A stretch of 30,738 bases of DNA, taken from contig CAVZPO010000024.1 of NCBI GenBank assembly GCA_963777165.1, forward strand, positions 1 to 30,738, written 5' to 3'. Each line of letters opens with the position of its first letter. Position 1 is the first letter of the stretch. The stretch comes from DYJB01 sp963777165 (lineage in GTDB: Bacteria > Chloroflexota > Anaerolineae > Anaerolineales > E44-bin32). Below the pieces are notes generated by a model. The model saw nothing but the letters and a program-made list of their open reading frames with translations. It did no database searches and was not told where the DNA came from. A program made the translations under genes and the position numbers. Of the stretch, positions 1 through 6,766 are shown piece by piece.

Positions 1-230
1 ACCCACAGCCGCAGCGGCCGGTTGTTTCGGTTGCGCACGCGGACAACGACCCACGGCGACGTGCTGGTGGCCGATGCCAGAACCGTCAGTAGTGATCCAA
101 GGAGCAGGAGCGGGACCGCCAGCAGCCACCACCAGCCTCCGAGCGACCCCAGCCATCCGCCTCCGCCGAGGAATGCCATCCCTGCCGCCAGGGGGATCAA
201 CCACCAGCTTTCCGAGCGGCGGGGGTTGCT
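1..230 (-). CDS. C-terminal part of SHOCT-like membrane protein (partial, out of frame with its N-terminus)
   Basis: This reading frame continues the small SHOCT-like gene at 197-337 after a one-base frame break, and it runs off the window edge. It encodes a Trp/Leu/Gly-rich hydrophobic stretch, roughly WWLIPLAAGMAFLGGGG then WWWLLAVPLLLLGSLL, that would form one or two membrane helices. It then continues with a charged segment (VVVRVRNRNNRPLRLW) at the edge. In related proteins a SHOCT-like N-terminus is followed by a membrane or beta-rich region, so the two pieces are probably one gene. The break lies near the C-run at about 216-222. The function is unknown; a membrane-bound partner of the upstream SHOCT-like proteins is an inference. 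Confidence 0.55.
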
Positions 231-337
231 CGCCGAGGCTCCGGTGGTTCCTCCAGGCGGCGAACCGCTTCCTGCACGTCGATGCGCCTCTCCTCCAGTT
301 CCTGGAGCACCCCGAGTTGAGTTTCATCATCGCTCAT
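197..337 (-). CDS. SHOCT-like domain N-terminal fragment, 46 aa as read
   Basis: The ATG at 335-337 overlaps the TGA of the upstream acetyltransferase gene by four bases (ATGA), so translation is probably coupled. Residues 1-30 form a SHOCT-like helical segment (LGVLQELEERRIDVQEAVRRLE), the same kind of segment found at the ends of the two other proteins of this operon. As read, the frame closes after 46 residues. The next frame opens into membrane helices (see 1-230), so a missing base near 220 probably splits one gene. SHOCT-like segments are short helical motifs that usually accompany other domains; no catalytic function can be assigned. Confidence 0.6.
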   Translation of the reverse strand: MSDDETQLGVLQELEERRIDVQEAVRRLEEPPEPRRATPAARKAGG

Positions 338-831
338 GGGTCGATCCTTGGTTCGGGCGCGGACCCGTTCGCCGAGGCCGGCCCCGAGAGGTCGAGCGCC
401 ATCCACGTCAGCGTTCGATCCGGCCGGAATCCGAGCTCCCACAGATCCGGCTCGGCTTCCCCGGCGGGGAATTCGAGTGTGCCGCCAGACCCGTCCGGGA
501 GCTCCGACAGAGCACGGGCCAGCATGGCCTTCTCCACCCGGCCGCGATGCTCGGGGGTGACAATCAACAAGAAGCGAAACCCGGAGGTCAGCCGGGCGTG
601 TGCCGAAAGGCTGGCCTGCAGGACATCGTCCGGGCTCCACACCCAGTGACGGGTCCAATCCAACCTGATCGCGGGGGGCACGCCCGTGCCGCGAAAGACA
701 CGTTCGTCGGGTGGGAACGGCCACCAGAATCCATCCGAGAGCACTCGGCGTCCCAGGTCCCACTGCTCGCGCCATTCCGGGAAGGCCCTCGGCCTCAGGC
801 CGTCGAGCGCTATCAGGTGCGGGCGCGGGAG
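334..831 (-). CDS. C-terminal half of double GNAT acetyltransferase (frame-broken)
   Basis: This frame continues the GNAT gene at 813-1346 once one base is allowed for near 825-845. From about 831 it reads without stops: PRPHLIALDGLRP, then Trp-rich sequence (EWREQWDLGRRV), then a degenerate GNAT-like half. That half has a 'FRFLLIVTPEHRGRVEKAMLARAL' type helix, followed by 'LWELGFRPDRTLTWMALDL', which resembles the last two strands of a GNAT fold. There is no clear acetyl-CoA loop in this half, so it may be structural. The stop overlaps the next start (ATGA at 334-337). Alone, the first plausible start would be the GTG near 744. I favour one protein of about 335 residues with two GNAT-type halves. 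Confidence 0.6.
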   Translation of the reverse strand, partial: LPRPHLIALDGLRPRAFPEWREQWDLGRRVLSDGFWWPFPPDERVFRGTGVPPAIRLDWTRHWVWSPDDVLQASLSAHARLTSGFRFLLIVTPEHRGRVEKAMLARALSELPDGSGGTLEFPAGEAEPDLWELGFRPDRTLTWMALDLSGPASANGSAPEPRIDP

Positions 832-1346
832 CCCGCGCGGCCGATCCAGTTGGTGCGGGTCGAGGTGACGCGAAACCCGAGCGACTGGTACAGGCCGCGG
901 GCGACGTCGTTTGAGCGGTCGACCTGCAGCACCAGCGTCTCGGCCTCCCGCTGCCGCGTCAACTCGATCGCCGCCCGGACCAGCGCACGCCCGATGCCTC
1001 GCCGCCGTTCGTCCGGATGGACGGCCACGTTGGCGATCACCCAGCGGCGAGGCTCGCCTTCGACCGCGAGCAGGCTGAGGTTGCCGACCACCCGGCCCGA
1101 CTCAAGCCACACGAAACCGTCCGGGGTGGCGCCGGGCGGAAGGAAGACGCGACCCAGCACCCAACCCAGCCAGCCCGCGCGACCCAGCAGGCGCATATCG
1201 CGCAGCATACGCTGTCCGGTGGAGTCCAGCTGCCCGGCAAAGGCCGTCTGGACGACCTGGGCCACGCCGGCCAGATCGCGCCGCGGATCGGTCCGGCGCA
1301 GGCCGCTCTCAGCGCCGCGCGATCGGGCAAGGGCAGCGGCGGTCAC
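813..1346 (-). CDS. GNAT family N-acetyltransferase (N-terminal half)
   Basis: This is a GNAT acetyltransferase, which moves an acetyl group from acetyl-CoA to an amine; the substrate cannot be predicted. The conserved core is clear: strand 4 'RRWVIANVAVHPDERRRGIGRALVRAA' carries the R/Q-x-x-G-x-G/A pyrophosphate-binding loop (RRRGIG), and 'ARGLYQSLGFR' is the C-terminal motif B. The GTG start at 1344-1346 overlaps the stop of the upstream gene by four bases (GTGA), so translation is coupled. The frame closes at 813 just after the GNAT core, but the adjacent frame continues into a second GNAT-like half (334-831). One base appears to be missing in the GC-rich stretch near 825-845. Confidence 0.8.
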   Translation of the reverse strand: MTAAALARSRGAESGLRRTDPRRDLAGVAQVVQTAFAGQLDSTGQRMLRDMRLLGRAGWLGWVLGRVFLPPGATPDGFVWLESGRVVGNLSLLAVEGEPRRWVIANVAVHPDERRRGIGRALVRAAIELTRQREAETLVLQVDRSNDVARGLYQSLGFRVTSTRTNWIGRAGSRART

Positions 1347-1645
1347 GCACCGCCCTCCATCGCCCGGAACAGCTGCTCAGCCTGCTCGACGGTAATCGCC
1401 CCACTCTCGACCATGCGCAGGATCGCCAGCCGTTCTTCGTCGCCCACCTCCGTGCTTCCGGCGGGTGGTTCTCCGAAGTTGATGCGCACATCGCGCGGCC
1501 GGCCGGCTTCCACCGCGCGGCCCAGTCGATGGGCGCGCCGACGGGCCTTCCCCATCGACACCCGGATGTGCGCGGCGATGTCATCCCGCATCATCCCCGG
1601 CATCCCGTGCAGCCGCTGGCTGCGTTCGATGTCGGCCAGAGCCGA
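1343..1645 (-). CDS. C-terminal part of DUF4097-like protein: helical linker and SHOCT-like segment
   Basis: The frame opens directly where the DUF4097-like frame (1581-2456) becomes meaningless. It reads SALADIERSQRL then RDDIAAHIRVSMGKARRRAHRL, a basic helical linker. It ends in a SHOCT-like segment (EERLAILRMVESGAITVEQAEQLFRAM) just before the stop. Dropping one base from the 'gttcgg' at about 1643-1648 joins the two frames into one protein of about 371 residues. If translated alone, a start at the ATG near 1603 would give 86 residues. The stop overlaps the GTG start of the acetyltransferase gene by four bases. SHOCT-like C-termini after adhesin-like beta repeats are known in Chloroflexota and Firmicutes; the role is not established. 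Confidence 0.65.
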   Translation of the reverse strand, partial: SALADIERSQRLHGMPGMMRDDIAAHIRVSMGKARRRAHRLGRAVEAGRPRDVRINFGEPPAGSTEVGDEERLAILRMVESGAITVEQAEQLFRAMEGGA

Positions 1646-2456
1646 ACTCGACTTCGGCCTCGATGCGCGCCTCCAGGTCCTGCCTCCACTCGTCGTTCAA
1701 CCCGGCGCCCCCTCCTCCGGTCAATTCCAGCCGCAGGTCCCCGCCGCACTCCAGGTCCAGCGCGGCCTCTCCGCCGCCGAGTTGTGCGGAACCCGTGGTG
1801 CCGACGGCGCGGGCATGCGATGGCAGGCCCACGCGCACATCCCCCTCGGCCCGGTAGTTGACCAGCACCGACGCATCGGGCGGCAAGCGGCAGGTCAGGT
1901 CGCTGCCGGCCTGTACCCGCGAGTGCGAACCCTGTGGCGGCGTCAGCTCAGCATGCACGTCTCCATGTGTCTGCACCCGGACGGCGCCGCGGACGTGGCG
2001 CAAGAACAGCGAACCCTCCACTTGCCCAAGCTCCAGATCGGCCTGCAGGTTCTCGATGCGGGCATCGCCGCCGATCCACTCGGCCGCCAGCGGCCCGCCG
2101 GCCTGGACCAGCCGGACGTCTCCGGCGACTCGTCCCAGCCGCATCGCCCCGATGCCGCGCAGGTTCAGGTCGCCTCCCACGGTGGTCAGGCTCGCCTCAC
2201 CCGTCATCCCGCTCAGGCGCGCGTCGCCGCCCACCGCGCCGACCTCGATCCGCGCCCCGTCGGGTACAAACAGCAGGCAACCAACTCGGGAAGAGACGAC
2301 GACCTCGTCGCCCTCGCGCGTGACGGACAGGTCTCCGCGTGAAGGGGCCTGGGCCTCGAGCGTGCCCCCGCTGCGCCCGACCACGCGCAGATCGCTGCCC
2401 ACCGACTCGACCCGCACGCGCGGTGCCTTCCCGACCTCGAAGGTGATCGTCTCCAT
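1581..2456 (-). CDS. DUF4097-like beta-repeat protein (N-terminal part)
   Basis: The start is the ATG at 2454-2456, set by GGAGG nine bases upstream. It opens with METITFEVG, then a run of short repeated beta-strand units such as VESVGSDLRVVGRSGG, IEVGAVGGDARLSGM, LTTVGGDLNLRGIG, RLGRVAGDVRLVQAGG and GGDARIENLQADLELGQVEGSL. A 'G-GD-x-L/R' turn repeating about every 18-22 residues is the pattern of DUF4097/DUF2807-like beta-helix proteins. There is no signal peptide or membrane helix, so it is probably cytoplasmic. After about 1648 the frame turns into low-quality sequence; the real C-terminus lies in the neighbouring frame (1343-1645). It lies 16 bases downstream of the DUF2089 gene, so the two are co-transcribed. 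Confidence 0.75.
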   Translation of the reverse strand: METITFEVGKAPRVRVESVGSDLRVVGRSGGTLEAQAPSRGDLSVTREGDEVVVSSRVGCLLFVPDGARIEVGAVGGDARLSGMTGEASLTTVGGDLNLRGIGAMRLGRVAGDVRLVQAGGPLAAEWIGGDARIENLQADLELGQVEGSLFLRHVRGAVRVQTHGDVHAELTPPQGSHSRVQAGSDLTCRLPPDASVLVNYRAEGDVRVGLPSHARAVGTTGSAQLGGGEAALDLECGGDLRLELTGGGGAGLNDEWRQDLEARIEAEVEFGSGRHRTQPAAARDAGDDAG

Positions 2457-2472
2457 CGTCGCCGCCCTCCTG

Positions 2473-2844
2473 CTACCCGCCTTCCAGCGTCCGCATCGCT
2501 TCCTCGGACGTGATCTTCCCGCTGGCCAGGTCGTCGAGCACCCGGTGCCGCTCCTCGTCCGTGGTCGCCGCCTCAGATCCAACCGGGAAGCCCATCTGGC
2601 GAATGACCTCACTCAACCTCGCCCGCAGTGTGGGATACGAGAATCCGACCTCGCGTTCCATCCGGTTGAGCTTGCCCTCGCAGCGGACGAAGGTCTCGAC
2701 GAAGGCAACCTGCTCCTGCGTCAGGCGTCCCAAGGGGCCGGCCTCGAAATGCCCGTCGATCGTCGTGTCGCACTTGCGGCAGTGCAGGCGTGTCACCGCC
2801 AGCGGGTCACCGCACACTGGGCAGTTGGTCAGTAAGGTGTTCAT
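2473..2844 (-). CDS. DUF2089 family protein with C-terminal SHOCT-like segment
   Basis: A 123-residue protein. Residues 8-28 hold a zinc-ribbon-like pair, CPVCGDPL and LHCRKCDT, typical of DUF2089. A helical region (GPLGRLTQEQVAFVETFVRC, then KLNRMEREVGFSYPTLRARL) follows and resembles a helix-turn-helix with 'SYPTLRARL' as the recognition-like helix. Residues 94-121 form a SHOCT-like segment (EERHRVLDDLASGKITSEEAMRTLEG). DUF2089 proteins are often annotated as putative regulators, but biochemical proof is lacking. It is the first gene of the operon, and a promoter and a palindrome lie upstream. It could regulate its own operon, as an inference. Confidence 0.85.
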   Translation of the reverse strand: MNTLLTNCPVCGDPLAVTRLHCRKCDTTIDGHFEAGPLGRLTQEQVAFVETFVRCEGKLNRMEREVGFSYPTLRARLSEVIRQMGFPVGSEAATTDEERHRVLDDLASGKITSEEAMRTLEGG

Positions 2845-2902
2845 CTATGACCTCTGCTCGGATTCATGGAGTATCGAAAGGCGGCTTTCATTTGCAGCCG
2901 TC

Positions 2903-2931
2903 ATTCTTGCACAGATGAGCATAGGAGTCAA
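2903..2931 (-). promoter_or_regulatory. Candidate sigma-70 promoter of the DUF2089 operon
   Basis: On the minus strand TTGACT (2926-2931) and AAGAAT (2903-2908) are separated by 17 bases, about 55 bases before the DUF2089 start. The segment is clearly more AT-rich than the genes around it. A second possible pair, TTGAAC-17-AATATT, lies just upstream and overlaps a palindrome. This is pattern matching only. Confidence 0.45.
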
Positions 2932-2944
2932 CTGGAATATTGAT

Positions 2945-2956
2945 AACATTTATGTT
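2945..2956. promoter_or_regulatory. Palindrome AACATttATGTT, possible operator
   Basis: A perfect 5-bp inverted repeat with a 2-base centre lies in the AT-rich part of the divergent gap (2845-3068) between the DUF2089 operon and the RNA methyltransferase gene. It sits between the elements of one possible minus-strand promoter. It could be a repressor site for the regulator-like DUF2089 protein, which is speculation. The rest of the gap holds a possible TAGAAT -10 element (3015-3020) for the plus-strand gene. Confidence 0.25.
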
Positions 2957-3068
2957 GTGTTCAAGTCGTCGGGTTGGGGCGATCTGGGTCTGCCGCCCTT
3001 TCTCGGGCGGCTGATAGAATCGCACGACCGGCGCCCGGAACGCAAGCACGGCCGGCACCTCAGGATCG

Positions 3069-4319
3069 ATGACCCACCTCTCCCCAGTCCCGGCCCCCCT
3101 GGAACGACGTGACCTCCGGCTGGAGGGCATGGCCTACGGAGGCGATGCCTTCGGCCGCGACGCGGATGGCCGAATGGTCTTCGTCCCCTTTGCACTGCCC
3201 GGCGAGCTCGTCGCTGTCCAGGTGGTGGAAGCTCACGCGCATTGGTGCCGGGCCCGGCTGCTCGATGTCCTAGAGCCCTCCGCCGATCGTGTCACGCCGC
3301 GCTGCCGGCACTTCGGCGCCTGCGGCGGCTGCCATTATCAGCATATCGATTCGACGGCCCAGCCGGCGATCAAACACGAAATCGTCCAGACCCAGCTCGA
3401 ACGGCTGGGGGGATTCCGCGATCTGCTGGTCTCCCCCACCGTGCCATCCCCGTCGGCGTGGAACGCCCGCAACCACATGCAGTTCAGCCTGGCGCCCGAC
3501 GGCCGTCTCGGTTTCCAGGCCGCCCGGTCCCACGACATCATCCCGGTAGACGAGTGTCACCTGCCCGATCCGGCGATCGGTGACGTCTGGCCCGCGCTGC
3601 ATCTGGAACCGGTCCCCGGCCTGGAACGCGTGGCGCTACGCACCGCCGGCGACGAGACACAGATCATCTTGCACGCGGCAGACGACCCGGACGTGGACCT
3701 CGAGCTCGACCTGCGCGCATCGGCCGTCTGGCTGAGCCCGCATGGCGCCCACGTCCTGGCCGGCGACCCGGCGTTGATCTTCGACGTACGTGGCCGGATG
3801 TTCCGCGTGCATGCCGGATCGTTCTTCCAGGTGAATTCGGCCCTCACGCCCGTGCTGATCGATCTGGTCCTGGCGGGCCTGCAGCTAGTCCCCGGCCAAA
3901 CCGTATTCGACCTGTACGCCGGCGTCGGTCTGTTCAGCCGGTTCGCGGCGGAGCGCGGTGCACACGTGCTGGCGGTGGAACAGTCCGCCTCAGCCTGCGA
4001 GGACTTCGCCTTCAACCTCGACGATCTCGAGTCGGTGTCCCTGTACCAGGCCGGCGTCGAACAGGCGCTCCCGGCACTGCTCCCTCACCCCGACGCCGTC
4101 ATCGTCGATCCTCCCCGGTCGGGCCTCGGCCGGGAGGTCGTCACTTCCCTGATCGCCCATTCCCCGGCGCGCCTGGTGTATGTCTCCTGCGACCCGTCGA
4201 CGCTGGCACGCGACGGCCGGATGCTGGCCGCAGCCGGCTACAGGCTCGAGCGCGTCACGCCGGTCGATCTGTTCCCGCAGACCTTCCACATCGAGACCGT
4301 CTCGACCTGGACACGCTGA
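3069..4319 (+). CDS. Class I SAM-dependent RNA uracil-C5 methyltransferase, TrmA/RlmD/RumA family
   Basis: This enzyme would methylate C5 of a uridine in rRNA or tRNA. Residues 11-70 form a TRAM RNA-binding domain. An iron-sulfur cluster is expected from Cys79, Cys85 and Cys88 (CRHFGACGGC) plus Cys163 (DECHLPD). The methyltransferase domain shows FFQVN (252-256), the SAM loop DLYAGVGLFS (281-290), DPPRSGL (347-353) and the catalytic Cys374 in YVSCDPSTLARD. At 416 residues it is of normal length and intact. The ATG at 3069 has AGGA a few bases upstream. Whether the target is 23S rRNA (RlmD/RlmCD type) or tRNA cannot be told from sequence alone. Confidence 0.93.
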   Translation: MTHLSPVPAPLERRDLRLEGMAYGGDAFGRDADGRMVFVPFALPGELVAVQVVEAHAHWCRARLLDVLEPSADRVTPRCRHFGACGGCHYQHIDSTAQPAIKHEIVQTQLERLGGFRDLLVSPTVPSPSAWNARNHMQFSLAPDGRLGFQAARSHDIIPVDECHLPDPAIGDVWPALHLEPVPGLERVALRTAGDETQIILHAADDPDVDLELDLRASAVWLSPHGAHVLAGDPALIFDVRGRMFRVHAGSFFQVNSALTPVLIDLVLAGLQLVPGQTVFDLYAGVGLFSRFAAERGAHVLAVEQSASACEDFAFNLDDLESVSLYQAGVEQALPALLPHPDAVIVDPPRSGLGREVVTSLIAHSPARLVYVSCDPSTLARDGRMLAAAGYRLERVTPVDLFPQTFHIETVSTWTR

Positions 4320-4405
4320 CCCCAGCCTGCGTCCGGCGAGGTACAATCCCTACGCCGCACCAGTCGAGTGCGGTTTCGCTTGCCAGCCCGCCGGAGAAAC
4401 CAACC

Positions 4406-5203
4406 TTGGACGTGACTTCTCGACTCGAACTTGCGATTGATCTTGCCCGGCGCGCCGGCGATCTGCTGCGCAGCGGCTACGGCCGCGCCGGCACCGTGCG
4501 CTACAAAGGCCCGATCGATCCCGTCACCGAGTACGATCTGCGCTCTGAGGCGCTGATCCGTGATGGCCTGAGCGCAGCCTTCCCCGAGGACTCCATCCTG
4601 GGCGAGGAGGGCGGCGGCAGCGGCAGCGGCCACGGCGACGGCCGCTGGCTCGTCGATCCACTCGACGGCACGGTCAACTTCGCCCACGCCATCCCGGTCT
4701 TCGCCGTGTCGCTGGCCTACGCGCTGGGCGACCGTCCCGTACTGGGGGTGACGTACGATCCGATGCGCGAGGAGCTCTTCCAAGCGACCGCCGGGGGCGG
4801 GGCGTGGCTCAACGGCGAGCGCCTGCAGGTCTCCGAAGTCCAGCAGCTCGATCGCGGCTTGCTGGCCACAGGCTTCCCCTACGGCATCCGCTCGGCGCCC
4901 AACAACAACCTCGGCCACTACGCCGCCTTCGCCATGCAATCCCTCGGGGTTCGACGTCTCGGGTGCGCCAGCCTCGATCTTGCCTACGTGGCGACCGGAC
5001 GATTCGACGGCTACTGGGAGTACGCCGTGGAAGCGTGGGACGTCGGTGCGGGGATCCTGCTGGTCGAGGAGGCCGGAGGCCGCGTGACCCGGGCCGACGG
5101 ACAGCCGAACCCCCTGCTGCCCCCGGCCTCGATCCTGGCGACCAATGCGCGCCTGCATCCGGCCATGCTGGCCGTGCTCAGCGGCGGCGAGGGCTCAAGC
5201 TAG
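4406..5203 (+). CDS. Inositol monophosphatase family protein
   Basis: A Mg2+-dependent phosphatase of the FIG superfamily (inositol-1-phosphatase, SuhB, CysQ or histidinol-phosphatase type). The metal-site motifs are all present: GEEGG (Glu68), WLVDPLDGTVNF (Asp84, Asp87) and EAWDVGAG (Asp212). A Gly/Ser-rich loop (GGGSGSGHGDG) sits between the first two. I take the TTG at 4406 as the start because GGAGA lies eight bases upstream; the nearby GTG at 4412 would be too far from it. At 265 residues it is of normal length. It follows the methyltransferase gene by 86 bases and is convergent with surE. The substrate cannot be fixed from sequence. Confidence 0.9.
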   Translation: MDVTSRLELAIDLARRAGDLLRSGYGRAGTVRYKGPIDPVTEYDLRSEALIRDGLSAAFPEDSILGEEGGGSGSGHGDGRWLVDPLDGTVNFAHAIPVFAVSLAYALGDRPVLGVTYDPMREELFQATAGGGAWLNGERLQVSEVQQLDRGLLATGFPYGIRSAPNNNLGHYAAFAMQSLGVRRLGCASLDLAYVATGRFDGYWEYAVEAWDVGAGILLVEEAGGRVTRADGQPNPLLPPASILATNARLHPAMLAVLSGGEGSS

Positions 5204-5255
5204 AGGCAAAGCAGTCTATGGGAAGACCGTGCCGGCCGGCGCCGGCAGGTGCGCG

Positions 5256-6080
5256 TTAGCTTCGGCTCTCGGCGCGCTGCAGTCGCCGCGTCAGGTCCTG
5301 AGGATCAGCGCGCGCCGTCAGATCGAGGCTGAGCGGCGTCACCGAGACGACACGCTCGATGCGCAGCGCGTGGACGTCGGAGTCCTCTTCCAGCCCCTCG
5401 GGCATCCGCACCTTGTAGCTCACCAGCCCCGGCTGATCCAACCGCTCGCGCGTCGGCGGAGTGGGCACGTAGTACGTGCGGTGCGATAGCCGGGTCACCC
5501 GCCAGGGGGTATCGGGCGTGGCACCCAGGGGCACGTTGACATCCAGCACGTGCACATCCGGCACGCCCTCCCACTCGAGCAGCAGGCGGGCGAAGACGGC
5601 GGTGAAATGCGCCGCGGCGGCGAAGTCGATCTCGCTCGAGTAAGAAAGGAAGAAGCTGCTGTCGGTCTCCTGCGAGACGGCCAGCGCCGGGACGCCGAAA
5701 GCCGCCCCCTCCATCGCCGCCCCGATCGTTCCGGAGATCGAGATGCCGGTGGTTACGTTCTCCCCGTAGTTGATGCCGGCCACGACCAGATCCGGCTTGC
5801 GCGGCGTGAGCTCGAAGATGGCGTGTTGCACGGCCTGCGCCGGCGTCCCGCCGACGGCGTACACCTTCCACGTCTTCCCGCCGACGGTGACCTGCTCCTC
5901 GTGGATGGCTCCGTCAGAGGTGATCGGCATGCTGCGGCCGGTGCCGGTCGATTGCTCGCGCGGCGCGGCGACGGTCACGTAGCCTACGGCTGAAAGCGCT
6001 TCGGCCGCCGCCCACAATCCCGGGGAGCGGATGCCGTCGTCGTTAGTCAACAGGATGAGGGGTCGTTCCTTGTCAGTCAC
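5256..6080 (-). CDS. surE: 5'/3'-nucleotidase SurE
   Basis: SurE is a metal-dependent phosphatase that removes phosphate from nucleoside monophosphates. The N-terminal LILLTNDDGI holds the metal-binding Asp-Asp pair (residues 14-15). Further family motifs are the Ser-containing APREQSTGTGRS loop, DLVVAGINYGEN, and ISGTIGAAMEGAAFGVPALAVS. I prefer the GTG at 6078-6080 over the GTG at 6093-6095. The former has GGAG nine bases upstream and gives the short N-terminus usual for SurE; the latter has no good ribosome binding site. It follows the HD-domain gene by 50 bases and may be the last gene of the riboswitch operon. The 52-base gap to the convergent phosphatase gene contains a GC palindrome but no T-tract. 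Confidence 0.93.
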   Translation of the reverse strand: MTDKERPLILLTNDDGIRSPGLWAAAEALSAVGYVTVAAPREQSTGTGRSMPITSDGAIHEEQVTVGGKTWKVYAVGGTPAQAVQHAIFELTPRKPDLVVAGINYGENVTTGISISGTIGAAMEGAAFGVPALAVSQETDSSFFLSYSSEIDFAAAAHFTAVFARLLLEWEGVPDVHVLDVNVPLGATPDTPWRVTRLSHRTYYVPTPPTRERLDQPGLVSYKVRMPEGLEEDSDVHALRIERVVSVTPLSLDLTARADPQDLTRRLQRAESRS

Positions 6081-6130
6081 GCGTTCGGTCTCCACTCGAA
6101 TGATACCACCCGAAGCGGCACTCCCTTGCG

Positions 6131-6766
6131 TCAGCCGCGGCCTTCAGCCTCCGCGGCGAGCTGATCAAAGAAGGCGCACAGCACCTGGTGGCGCCTTTCG
6201 CCGATACGCCGCGCCGGCTCGGTGTAGAGCCGCTCGCGCACCCGACGCAGTTTGAACAGATATTCGTGGTAGGCGCTGTGAGCTTCGTCCGCCTCCGTTT
6301 CGTTTCGCTCGAGGAATGACCGGCTGGGGGCGGCATAGATCGGCGTCCCGGCCTGCAGAGCGTAGCCGATCGTCCGCGCCGCGCCAAAGGCACCCATCAC
6401 GTCCAGTTTGTCGGCGTCGAAGAGCACCTGCGCCTCCAGCGTCTGCGGCCGGTCGTGCCCGCGGAAGCGATGGGCGCGGATGCAGTGTTCCACGGCCTGA
6501 ATGCGCGCCTCCGGCCAGCCCTCGTCCGTCAGCACGCGCCGTGCCACGCCGGCCAACTCGTGCTCGTGATCGAGACGGGCATCGCCCAACTCCGGGTGTG
6601 CACCGGCGGCGTCGTGCAGCAGCGCCGCGGCGCGGACGATCTCCCGGTCGGCGCCCACCTCCTCCGCCAGCCGCTCGGCCATGCGCAGGACGCGCAGTAC
6701 GTGGTCGAAGCCGTGCACGGGATCGTCCGCGGGCGACCAGGCTCGTGCTTGCTCAATCGTCGGCAT
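6131..6766 (-). CDS. HD domain phosphohydrolase
   Basis: An HD-superfamily metal phosphohydrolase of about 211 residues. The metal ligands are visible: His22 in GFDHVLRV, His51-Asp52 in ALLHDAAG, and the later DADKLD (117-122). A second His pair (EHCIRAHRFRG) fits the small YedJ/uncharacterised HD family. The ATG at 6764-6766 is the best start, because a perfect AGGAGG lies five bases upstream; an ATG 15 bases earlier would place that sequence inside the coding region. It overlaps the 3' end of the ECF ATPase gene by 14 bases, so it belongs to the same transcript. The substrate is unknown; a nucleotide or phosphonucleotide is usual in the family. Confidence 0.85.
   Translation of the reverse strand: MPTIEQARAWSPADDPVHGFDHVLRVLRMAERLAEEVGADREIVRAAALLHDAAGAHPELGDARLDHEHELAGVARRVLTDEGWPEARIQAVEHCIRAHRFRGHDRPQTLEAQVLFDADKLDVMGAFGAARTIGYALQAGTPIYAAPSRSFLERNETEADEAHSAYHEYLFKLRRVRERLYTEPARRIGERRHQVLCAFFDQLAAEAEGRG

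Noticed and set aside
22..2342. Long open frames on the plus strand opposite the acetyltransferase and DUF4097-like genes
   Set aside because: They are Arg/Pro/Ser-rich with no motifs, and lie opposite minus-strand genes with clear domains and coupled starts. High GC makes long antisense frames common.
5204..5255. Intrinsic terminator between the convergent phosphatase and surE genes
   Set aside because: There is a GCCGGCGCCGGC palindrome, but no T-tract follows on either strand.
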